From the NCBI GenBank assembly GCA_014379065.1, contig JACMMM010000686.1, positions 1 to 5,096 on the forward strand: a stretch of DNA of 5,096 nt. Direction: 5' to 3'. Below, piece by piece: positions 1 through 5,096 of the stretch (the stretch's first letter is position 1; the number at the start of each line of letters is the position of its first letter). The DNA is from Saprospiraceae bacterium (GTDB lineage: Bacteria > Bacteroidota > Bacteroidia > Chitinophagales > Saprospiraceae). The notes beneath the pieces were generated by a model. The model saw only the letters and a list, made by a program, of their open reading frames with translations, was not told where the DNA came from and did no database searches. The position numbers were made by a program, and so were the translations under genes.

Positions 1-63
1 ATCAATCTCACCAATCGCAACAATCGAATCAATCGAATCAATCTCGCCAATCGAATCAACTGC
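1..63. repeat. Degenerate 9-bp tandem repeat, about 7 copies, running off the left edge
   Basis: The first 63 bases divide cleanly into seven 9-base units close to ATCAATCGA: 1-9, 10-18, 19-27, 28-36, 37-45, 46-54 and 55-63. The core CAATC is intact in the first six units, and the last unit has decayed. The array probably continues left of the window. Since 9 is a multiple of 3, every forward frame stays open through it. One frame is the frame of the downstream membrane protein. Another gives a Gln/Ser/Asn-rich peptide ending at a TGA (66-68) that overlaps the downstream ATG. The array could be an intergenic minisatellite or the low-complexity 3' end of an upstream gene; the window does not decide between them. 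Confidence 0.8.
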
Positions 64-64
64 C

Positions 65-493
65 ATGACATCCGACTCCTTCTACTGGTACGCCAGCATC
101 ATAATTTTCCTCCCTTGGCTGCTGCTGATTGCGGCGCCTAACTGGCGCTATACGGAGCCGATTGCTTTTGGAGCGGCCACAATCTTGTTGATTGCGGCGG
201 CGGTTTTTACGTTTCAATTTCTTACCAGCCCCGAAGAAGGCGGAAATCTGTTTTCACTGGAAGGTTTCAAAAACCTGTTTCGCAGCAAAGAAATGTTGCT
301 CACGGGTTGGTTGAATTACCTTTCATTTTGTCTACTTGTTGGAACCTGGCAAACACACGATGCGCGACAATTAAAAATTGGACACATCTTTGTGATTCCA
401 AGTTTGTTACTTACGATGCTCACAGGCCCGGCAGGATTGTTGCTATACCTTGTGTTGCGTTTTTTTAAAACTAAACGATGGGATTTGCGATAG
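65..493 (+). CDS. ABA4-like (DUF4281) family small integral membrane protein
   Basis: This is a 142-residue hydrophobic protein with four likely membrane helices, at about residues 7-25, 32-53, 79-96 and 107-134. It ends in a basic tail (KTKRWD), which suggests a cytoplasmic C-terminus. The second half carries the pattern I associate with the ABA4-like family: a Phe/Leu-rich linker (residues 62-73), then GWLNYLSFCLLVGTW (81-95), a DA pair (99-100), IGHIFVIP (105-112), and GPAGLLLYLVLR (121-132). Plant ABA4 is required for neoxanthin synthesis, but bacterial members have no settled function, so none is assigned. Family members as I remember them have Asp in the 'FDLFVG' segment and often His in 'WVHYL'; here these are Cys89 and Asn84. 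The ATG at 65 is chosen because the first helix then begins a few residues in, as is typical. The frame stays open upstream through the tandem repeat, so a longer N-terminus cannot be excluded. No Shine-Dalgarno sequence is seen. Family recognition is from memory of motifs, not a search. Confidence 0.78.
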   Translation: MTSDSFYWYASIIIFLPWLLLIAAPNWRYTEPIAFGAATILLIAAAVFTFQFLTSPEEGGNLFSLEGFKNLFRSKEMLLTGWLNYLSFCLLVGTWQTHDARQLKIGHIFVIPSLLLTMLTGPAGLLLYLVLRFFKTKRWDLR

Positions 494-510
494 AATCGCA
501 ACCCACTTTA

Positions 511-566
511 CCCGCCGAAGCATTTCGCCGCCGCCGAAGGCTAAGGCGAATAAAAGCGAAGGCGGG
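511..566. repeat. GC-rich imperfect palindromic intergenic element
   Basis: Seventeen bases after the membrane-protein stop lies a block bounded by CCCGCC (511-516) and GGCGGG (561-566), which are exact reverse complements. Nested inside are TTCGCC (524-529) with GGCGAA (545-550), and a small GCC-GAA-GGC hairpin (533-541). The motif GCCGAAG or its near relatives recurs several times. The block is more GC-rich than its surroundings and is not followed by a T-tract, so it is a poor intrinsic terminator. It looks like a dispersed REP-type palindrome, but copy number cannot be judged from one window. Confidence 0.5.
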
Positions 567-567
567 C

Positions 568-596
568 ACCACTTATCACTTACCACTTATCACTTA
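568..596. repeat. Heptamer tandem repeat, 4 copies, just upstream of the helicase start
   Basis: Four back-to-back 7-base units read ACCACTT, ATCACTT, ACCACTT, ATCACTT (568-595). This equals an exact 14-bp duplication (568-581 and 582-595). The array ends 6 bases before the TTG start codon of the helicase, so it occupies the position of the leader and ribosome-binding region. Length changes here could alter translation or transcription of the helicase, but that is inference. Confidence 0.8.
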
Positions 597-601
597 TTTA
601 A

Positions 602-1906
602 TTGGATTTCTCTGAATTTGGCCTCCATCCCGACGTGCTCGATGGCATCGAGGCCCTGAACTTCAAAACCGCTACCCCCATTCAAGAAAAGGCCATTCCC
701 CTCATTTTGGAGGGAAAGGATGTTATTGGCACGGCCCAAACGGGCACGGGCAAGACAGCAGCTTTTGTGTTGCCCATCATGCACATGATCATGGAATCGG
801 GCGAAGCTCATTTCACGCAAGCCTTGATCATCGTGCCTACCCGAGAATTGGCCATGCAGATTGACCAGGCCATCGAAGCCTATTCGTATTTCGCGGGCAT
901 CTCTTCGGTGGCCGTCTATGGCGGCGGGGGCGGCAAAGATTTTGCTCAAGGCCGCGACGCGCTCCAAAAAGGCGCAGACATCATTATCGCAACCCCAGGC
1001 CGTCTGCTCTCGCACATGAGTCTCGGCTACGTTGACTTCTCACGCCTGCGCTTTCTGGTGCTGGATGAGGCCGACCGGATGCTCGACATGGGCTTTATAC
1101 CTGATCTCACGAAAATTATTGAAACCCTCAATCCAAACCGGCAAAGCCTGCTTTTTTCTGCTACCATGCCCCATGGGATCATGAAATTGGCCAAAACGAT
1201 GCTCAAAAACCCAGCCACTGTCAGTGTTGCGCTTTCCAAACCAGCGGAAGGTGTCACGCAGGGCGTGTATCTCGTCGGCGATAGGCAGAAGATCCCGCTC
1301 ATCGTGGAGCTTTTGAAAGACCGGACTGGGCGAACGCTCATTTTTTGCTCCAGCAAATTAGCGGTCAACGAATTGTACAAAAAACTCAAAAGCCGCAACC
1401 TTTCCGTGGAGCGGATCAGCAGTGACCTCGAGCAAAACGAGCGCGAACAGGTAATGCTCGACTACCGCAACCAAAAAATTGACATCCTCGTGGCCACCGA
1501 TGTGTTGAGCCGCGGGATTGATATTGACGGGATTGACCTCGTGGTGAACTTTGAGGCGCCCCGAGATGCCGAAGATTACGTCCACCGCATTGGGCGCACC
1601 GCCCGCGCTGAACGCAAAGGCACTGCCCTTACGCTCATCAACCACATGGATCTCCAGCGCCTCAAGCGCATCGAAAAACTTATCGGCAAAGAAGTACCTA
1701 AACTTCCGCTCCCGCCCGGCCTTGCCGAAGAACCTGAACAACGACACGCACCGCGCCAAGGTAGCAACGGCAGATCACAGCCTCCCCGCAGAAGCGGAGC
1801 TGAGGGACAGCGAAAAGATGGCGGACAAAAACAGCCTTTTCGAGGCGGGCAAAGGCGCAGTGGCGGAGGCAGAAGCAGCGGCAGTGGCCAAACTCCAGCG
1901 GCCTGA
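602..1906 (+). CDS. DEAD-box ATP-dependent RNA helicase, RhlE-like
   Basis: A 434-residue superfamily 2 RNA helicase that unwinds or remodels RNA duplexes with ATP in the cytoplasm, in roles such as ribosome assembly or RNA decay. All motifs are present in order: Q motif (Phe21 to Gln28), motif I AQTGTGKT (45-52), Ia PTREL (79-83), Ib TPGR (131-134), II DEAD (155-158), III SAT (186-188), IV LIFCSS (246-251), V ATDVLSRGID (298-307), VI HRIGRTAR (328-335). The core ends near residue 365. The tail (about 381-430) is rich in Gly, Arg, Gln and Ser, of the kind used by many DEAD-box proteins for nonspecific RNA binding. The start is unusual: TTG at 602 directly follows an in-frame TAA (599-601), no ATG lies between it and the Q motif, and the next alternative (GTG at 635) would remove the residues before the Q motif. 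No Shine-Dalgarno sequence is visible, and the leader is a heptamer repeat. The RhlE subfamily is likely, though RhlB- or CshA-type names cannot be excluded without a tree. Confidence 0.95.
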   Translation: MDFSEFGLHPDVLDGIEALNFKTATPIQEKAIPLILEGKDVIGTAQTGTGKTAAFVLPIMHMIMESGEAHFTQALIIVPTRELAMQIDQAIEAYSYFAGISSVAVYGGGGGKDFAQGRDALQKGADIIIATPGRLLSHMSLGYVDFSRLRFLVLDEADRMLDMGFIPDLTKIIETLNPNRQSLLFSATMPHGIMKLAKTMLKNPATVSVALSKPAEGVTQGVYLVGDRQKIPLIVELLKDRTGRTLIFCSSKLAVNELYKKLKSRNLSVERISSDLEQNEREQVMLDYRNQKIDILVATDVLSRGIDIDGIDLVVNFEAPRDAEDYVHRIGRTARAERKGTALTLINHMDLQRLKRIEKLIGKEVPKLPLPPGLAEEPEQRHAPRQGSNGRSQPPRRSGAEGQRKDGGQKQPFRGGQRRSGGGRSSGSGQTPAA

Positions 1907-1988
1907 AGAATCAAGGTTATAGTGAGGAAGTCCATGGGCGCTCGAATAACCAAATCCCCAAATAAACACATCCACTAAACAATCAAAT

Positions 1989-4031
1989 TTATCCCTCATG
2001 CCATCCAAACCGCTCGCCCAACTGTTTTTTTAGTGCATTCATCTCATCGCGGTATTGCGCTGCGCTGATAAAGTCGAGGTCCTTGGCTGCAGCTTTCATT
2101 TTCTTTTCGGAGTCGGCTACCATTTTTTCGAGCTGGCTACGTGTCGCGTAGGCTACAATCGGTTCGGCAGCGAGGCTAATTTCTTCGTTTTCAACGTAAA
2201 ATTTGGTTGGCTGGATGCCGCGCACATCCAAGATGCTGCGTGTAGCGAGTATTTGCTCCTTGGTTCTAGTCACCGTGGTGGGGGTGATCCCGTGCTGTTC
2301 GTTGTAGGCCATTTGTATGCTGCGACGGCGCGTGGTTTCATCCATCGTGTTGCGCATGGCATCGGTGATCTTGTCGGCATAGAAGATGACAAGGCCATTG
2401 GAATTTCGTGCAGCACGTCCCGCCGTTTGGGTAAGCGAGCGGGCATTGCGCAAAAAGCCTTCTTTATCTGCGTCCAAAATAGCAACCAGAGAAACTTCAG
2501 GAAGGTCAAGACCCTCACGCAGGAGGTTCACACCAATGAGCACATCGAACTCGCCGAGGCGAAGATTGCGCAGGATTTCCACTCGTTCCAAAGTCTCCAC
2601 TTCGGAGTGGATGTAACGGCATTTGATGCCGATGTTGTCAAAGTAATTCGCCAGTTCTTCGGCCATCCGTTTGGTTAAGGTTGTCACTAAGGCGCGTTCA
2701 TCCACTTCAACCCGCTGCTGAATTTCCTCGATCAAATCGTCAATTTGGTTCAGCGAAGGACGCACTTGAATGGGCGGGTCAAGCAGGCCTGTAGGGCGTA
2801 CAAGTTGTTCTACCACAACGCCTTCCGTTTTTTCCAATTCGTAATCAGCGGGGGTGGCACTGACGAAAATGACTTGATTGATCATTCCCTCAAACTCGTC
2901 AAAATTGAGCGGGCGGTTGTCCATGGCGGAGGGCAGGCGAAAGCCGAAATTGACCAGCGATTGCTTGCGGGCGCGGTCGCCTCCCCACATGCCGCGCACC
3001 TGCGGGATGGTTACGTGGCTCTCGTCAACGATCATCAAAAAATCATCCTGAAAATAATCCAAAAGGCAGAACGGACGGGTGCCAGGCTTACGTCGGTCAA
3101 AGAAGCGAGAGTAGTTTTCGATGCCGGAGCAATAGCCCAGCTCGCGGATCATTTCGAGGTCGAAAGAAGTGCGTTCTTTAATACGCCGCGCTTCTGCTGA
3201 GCGACCTTCCGTGATAAAATACCGCTCTTGGGCGTTCATCTCATCTTGGATACTGTGGATGATTTCGGTCAAACGATCTTTTGGCGCTACATAGAGGTTA
3301 GCCGGGAAAATGGCCGCCGTGTCAATAGCTTCGAGGCGGCGCCCGGACGTGAGTTCCAAACTTTCGATGCTTTCGACTTCGTCGCCAAAAAAAATAACCC
3401 GGTAGCCAGTGTCGGCATAAGGCAGATTGATATCTACCGTGTCACCGCGTACCCGGAAGGTGCCGCGTGAAAAGTCGGTCTCCGTACGCGAATAAAGGCT
3501 GTCGGTAAGGGCGTAGAGGAACTGTGTTTTGGGCAATTTCATTCCTTTCAGGAGACGGATGATACCGGTCTTGAAATCGTCGGGGTTGCCCATACCGTAG
3601 ATGCATGACACGGAAGCCACGATGATGATGTCGCGCCTGCCAGAAAGCAGGGTGCTCGTGGCCCGAAGCCGGAGCTTGTCCACCAACTCATTGATTTGCA
3701 GGTCTTTTTCAATGTAAGTATCGGATACTGAAAGGTAGGCTTCCGGCTGGTAGTAGTCGTAGTACGACACAAAATATTCCACGGCATTGTCCGGAAAAAA
3801 ACTCTGGAACTCGCCATACAACTGCGCTGTGAGCGTCTTGTTGTGCGTCAGCACCAACGTAGGCCGGTTGAGCTGGGCGATGACGTTGGCCATCGTGAAC
3901 GTTTTGCCAGACCCGGTCACACCCAGCAGCACCTGGGCTTGGTCGCCTTGTTTGATGCCGTTCACCAACTGTTCAATGGCTTGCGGCTGATCGCCCGTGG
4001 GCTGATATTCGGAAGTGATTTTAAAATCCAT
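1989..4031 (-). CDS. uvrB: Excinuclease ABC subunit UvrB
   Basis: UvrB is the damage-verification helicase of nucleotide excision repair. UvrA loads it onto DNA, it clamps a strand at the lesion, and it recruits UvrC for dual incision. The protein has 680 residues, close to the usual 660-680, and appears intact. Visible features: Walker A GVTGSGKT (37-44); the tyrosine-rich beta-hairpin that inserts between DNA strands (about 90-110, with YYDYYQPEAY); the UvrA-interaction domain (about 150-250); motif II DESH (336-339); SATP (391-394); motif V with LLREGLDLPEVSLV (503-516); motif VI QTAGRAARN (535-543); and a C-terminal UVR helical hairpin (about 632-668) that binds UvrC. The start MDFKITSEYQPTGDQP is the canonical UvrB N-terminus, which fixes the ATG at 4029-4031. 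There is no Shine-Dalgarno sequence. The gene stands alone: it converges with the helicase on its 3' side and is separated by hairpins from the same-strand gene behind it. No LexA-type operator was recognised. Confidence 0.98.
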   Translation of the reverse strand: MDFKITSEYQPTGDQPQAIEQLVNGIKQGDQAQVLLGVTGSGKTFTMANVIAQLNRPTLVLTHNKTLTAQLYGEFQSFFPDNAVEYFVSYYDYYQPEAYLSVSDTYIEKDLQINELVDKLRLRATSTLLSGRRDIIIVASVSCIYGMGNPDDFKTGIIRLLKGMKLPKTQFLYALTDSLYSRTETDFSRGTFRVRGDTVDINLPYADTGYRVIFFGDEVESIESLELTSGRRLEAIDTAAIFPANLYVAPKDRLTEIIHSIQDEMNAQERYFITEGRSAEARRIKERTSFDLEMIRELGYCSGIENYSRFFDRRKPGTRPFCLLDYFQDDFLMIVDESHVTIPQVRGMWGGDRARKQSLVNFGFRLPSAMDNRPLNFDEFEGMINQVIFVSATPADYELEKTEGVVVEQLVRPTGLLDPPIQVRPSLNQIDDLIEEIQQRVEVDERALVTTLTKRMAEELANYFDNIGIKCRYIHSEVETLERVEILRNLRLGEFDVLIGVNLLREGLDLPEVSLVAILDADKEGFLRNARSLTQTAGRAARNSNGLVIFYADKITDAMRNTMDETTRRRSIQMAYNEQHGITPTTVTRTKEQILATRSILDVRGIQPTKFYVENEEISLAAEPIVAYATRSQLEKMVADSEKKMKAAAKDLDFISAAQYRDEMNALKKQLGERFGWHEG

Positions 4032-4041
4032 AACAAGAGGG

Positions 4042-4076
4042 CAAAAATACTTCGCCCGAACATTTTTTCACACAAA
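4042..4076 (-). promoter_or_regulatory. Putative Bacteroidota-type promoter of uvrB
   Basis: Read on the - strand, TATTTTTG (4049 down to 4042) matches the Bacteroidota -7 consensus TAnnTTTG exactly, and TTTG (4076 down to 4073) matches the -33 element. The spacer is 23 bp, slightly longer than the usual 19-21. The -7 box ends only 10 bp before the uvrB ATG, so a transcript from it would have a very short leader, or nearly none. The match is by eye, and the region is T-rich on this strand, which raises the odds of chance matches. Confidence 0.45.
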
Positions 4077-4084
4077 AAGTTTTG

Positions 4085-4122
4085 AAAAATATGTGGCACA
4101 CCTCAGAGGTGTGCCACATATT
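4085..4122 (-). terminator. Perfect 17-bp inverted repeat followed by a T-run; likely intrinsic terminator
   Basis: Arms at 4088-4104 and 4106-4122 are exact reverse complements with a single base (A4105) between them. The core is GTGGCACACCTC and its complement. In the - strand transcript the stem runs straight into five U residues (4089 down to 4085), the classical intrinsic terminator layout. It would stop read-through from the T9SS cargo gene into uvrB. The stem is unusually long and perfect, so it could also be an operator or a dispersed palindrome. It lies just upstream of the putative uvrB promoter. Confidence 0.65.
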
Positions 4123-4124
4123 CC

Positions 4125-4164
4125 AAAAAGCAAATGAGCCACCCCGGAAACCGGAATGACTCAT
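4125..4164 (-). terminator. Second hairpin with G-U pairs and a downstream T-rich stretch
   Basis: Arms 4134-4147 and 4151-4164 surround a 3-base loop. Three positions do not form Watson-Crick pairs. In RNA from the - strand all three become G-U wobble pairs, while in + strand RNA they are A-C mismatches. The structure therefore makes sense only as - strand RNA. On that strand it is followed by TTTGCTTTTT (4134 down to 4125). It lies 45 bases beyond the stop of the T9SS cargo gene and is read as a further terminator or 3' stabilising hairpin for that transcript. Confidence 0.55.
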
Positions 4165-4179
4165 GTGCAAGTTTATTCG

Positions 4180-4204
4180 AAAAAATCTGAACGGAAAACC
4201 GTCC
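4180..4204 (-). terminator. Compact intrinsic terminator of the T9SS cargo gene
   Basis: On the - strand, GGACGG, a TTTT loop and CCGTTC (4204 down to 4189) form a 6-bp stem with one G-U pair. AGA and then six T residues (4185 down to 4180) follow. The stem begins 5 bases after the TAA stop of the T9SS cargo gene, where an intrinsic terminator is expected. The stem is short, so efficiency may be modest, which could explain why two more hairpins follow. Confidence 0.55.
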
Positions 4205-4209
4205 AAGCA

Positions 4210-5096
4210 TTAACGTTGGACTACCACGCGGCGGATAGCGGTTTCGCCATCTACCGTGACACGGAGGAAGTACGATCCTTGTGCCATGCCATTAAGGTCA
4301 ATGGCTTGGCTCAGATTGCTCATTTTGCCAGCGTTGACGGTTTGCAGCGTCTGGCCGAGGGTGTTGAGCACTTCGATGCGTACTTCGACGGCAGTTGCCA
4401 GCGCAAGGTTGAGCGTCAAGATGCCAGTAGTCGGGTTCGGGCTTATGACAAAAGATTGAATAGACGCAGGGTCTTTCGTTCCAGACACAATAACAGTAGC
4501 GGATGCAGTACCCTCAAACGAGCAAGGATCGCTGACGGTAACGGTGTAGGTGCCAAGAGGAACGCCAGAAAGGTCTTGCGTGGTCGCGCCATTGCTCCAT
4601 AGGTAGCTGAAAAAGGAATCATCGCCGATAACTGCACTGATACCACCGCTAGGAGTCGCGTTGACGGAGCCAGCTCCTGCCGTAGCAGTGACCGTGATGT
4701 CATCTGTAAGCGGGATAGTGTATATCACCACAGGTTCGCCCACATAGTAGCAACCGTTCGAAATGTCAATATTGTGCAGGAAGTTTGCCAGGCCACCGTT
4801 GTCGCCATTGCCGATTACCACAGGTGTATAGTAGTAGATACTATTAACCATCAAAAAGGCGCCACCATTATTGATATCACCAGGCAAATAGAGAGCTGTA
4901 AGCACTGGGGTAGAGCCTATATAGCTGGGATCATCTGCGGGGTACAAGGTTGGATCAAGTGGTGCAGTAGAAACAGCCCAGGCGAAACCGGATACAATAC
5001 CTTCGTTTGGCAACACGAATCCGCTTGGGTCAATCGTAATAAGGCTACCTACAGATGCTTCCCAGCAGAGTGCCTCGCTAGAGGCTGTAACAGTGC
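4210..5096 (-). CDS. T9SS type A sorting domain-containing secreted protein with SprB-like module (5' end outside window)
   Basis: This is the C-terminal 294 residues of a larger exported protein. The frame remains open to the right edge with no stop, so the true start and signal peptide lie outside. The GTG at 5014-5016 is an internal Val codon. Numbering from the first complete codon in the window: residues about 1-143 are Gly/Asn/Thr/Tyr-rich, probably beta-structured, with no recognised domain. Residues about 144-204 resemble an SprB-type Ig-like module, with WSNGATTQDLSGVPLGTYTV and then a VSDPC strand. Residues 214-294 form a type A C-terminal domain, with SPNPTTGILTL, a central EVLNTLGQTLQTV strand, GSYFLRV, and a final basic RRVVVQR. 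In Bacteroidota this domain directs export through the type IX system and attachment to the cell surface. The N-terminal function (adhesin, enzyme or gliding-related) cannot be told from this fragment. Three hairpins follow the stop. Confidence 0.9.
   Translation of the reverse strand, partial: TVTASSEALCWEASVGSLITIDPSGFVLPNEGIVSGFAWAVSTAPLDPTLYPADDPSYIGSTPVLTALYLPGDINNGGAFLMVNSIYYYTPVVIGNGDNGGLANFLHNIDISNGCYYVGEPVVIYTIPLTDDITVTATAGAGSVNATPSGGISAVIGDDSFFSYLWSNGATTQDLSGVPLGTYTVTVSDPCSFEGTASATVIVSGTKDPASIQSFVISPNPTTGILTLNLALATAVEVRIEVLNTLGQTLQTVNAGKMSNLSQAIDLNGMAQGSYFLRVTVDGETAIRRVVVQR

Noticed and set aside
1..63. CRISPR array or phage-type direct repeats at the left edge
   Set aside because: The units are 9 bp, contiguous and degenerate, with no spacers; this is a tandem minisatellite, not a CRISPR array.
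590..1015. 141-codon - strand open frame opposite the helicase N-terminal half
   Set aside because: It overlaps the motif-bearing helicase frame, and its protein has no recognisable pattern; a shadow frame.
1915..1951. Possible bidirectional terminator between the helicase and uvrB (GGTTAT at 1915-1920, ATAACC at 1946-1951)
   Set aside because: The stem is only 6 bp around a 25-base loop, with no T-run on either side. How the two convergent transcripts end is not evident from the sequence.
1551..1971. Overlapping open frames on both strands at the helicase 3' end
   Set aside because: The GC-rich, low-complexity Gly/Arg tail keeps several frames open. The helicase frame carries the continuous conserved protein, and the others show Arg/Pro/Ala-rich compositional artefacts.
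2055..2678. Long open frame (207 codons) on the + strand antisense to uvrB
   Set aside because: It lies entirely within the strongly conserved uvrB coding region, its product resembles no family, and it lacks its own start context. It is a by-product of uvrB codon usage.
4156..4602. 148-codon + strand open frame opposite the T9SS sorting domain
   Set aside because: Antisense to a clear C-terminal sorting domain and SprB-like module; the product is a compositional mirror with no family resemblance.
4977..5016. GTG at 5014-5016 as the start of the T9SS cargo gene
   Set aside because: The same frame continues without a stop to the window edge with similar protein character, and no signal peptide follows the GTG; it is an internal Val codon.

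Overview
The window looks like chromosome from a Bacteroidota bacterium. The evidence is a C-terminal type IX secretion (T9SS) sorting domain, a near-consensus Bacteroidota promoter (TAnnTTTG) ahead of uvrB, no recognisable Shine-Dalgarno sequences at the starts, and the general character of the helicase and UvrB proteins. A lineage within the Saprospiria/Chitinophagia range is possible, but that is an impression and not something the sequence proves. Base composition is roughly balanced between GC and AT.

Layout from left to right. (1) A degenerate 9-bp tandem repeat runs from the window edge to the start codon of (2) a small four-helix membrane protein of the ABA4-like (DUF4281) family, + strand. 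(3) A 108-bp gap holds a GC-rich palindromic element and a 7-bp tandem repeat. (4) An RhlE-like DEAD-box RNA helicase follows on the + strand and appears to start at a TTG codon directly behind an in-frame stop. (5) The helicase converges, across about 80 bp with no evident terminator, on a complete uvrB on the - strand. (6) About 180 bp between the two - strand genes holds the uvrB promoter and three successive hairpins, each followed on the - strand by a T-rich stretch; these are read as terminators of the next gene. (7) A secreted or surface protein on the - strand carries an SprB-like Ig-type module and a T9SS type A sorting domain. It is cut by the right edge of the window.

The genes do not form one pathway. 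RNA remodelling (the helicase) and nucleotide excision repair (UvrB) are housekeeping functions. The membrane protein and the T9SS cargo have unknown roles. I found no CRISPR array, transposon, RNA gene, phage gene or defence system, and I do not think a new multi-gene system is visible here. The observations most worth a second look lie between the genes: the repeats abutting two start regions, the helicase start codon, and the stacked hairpins between uvrB and the T9SS cargo gene.
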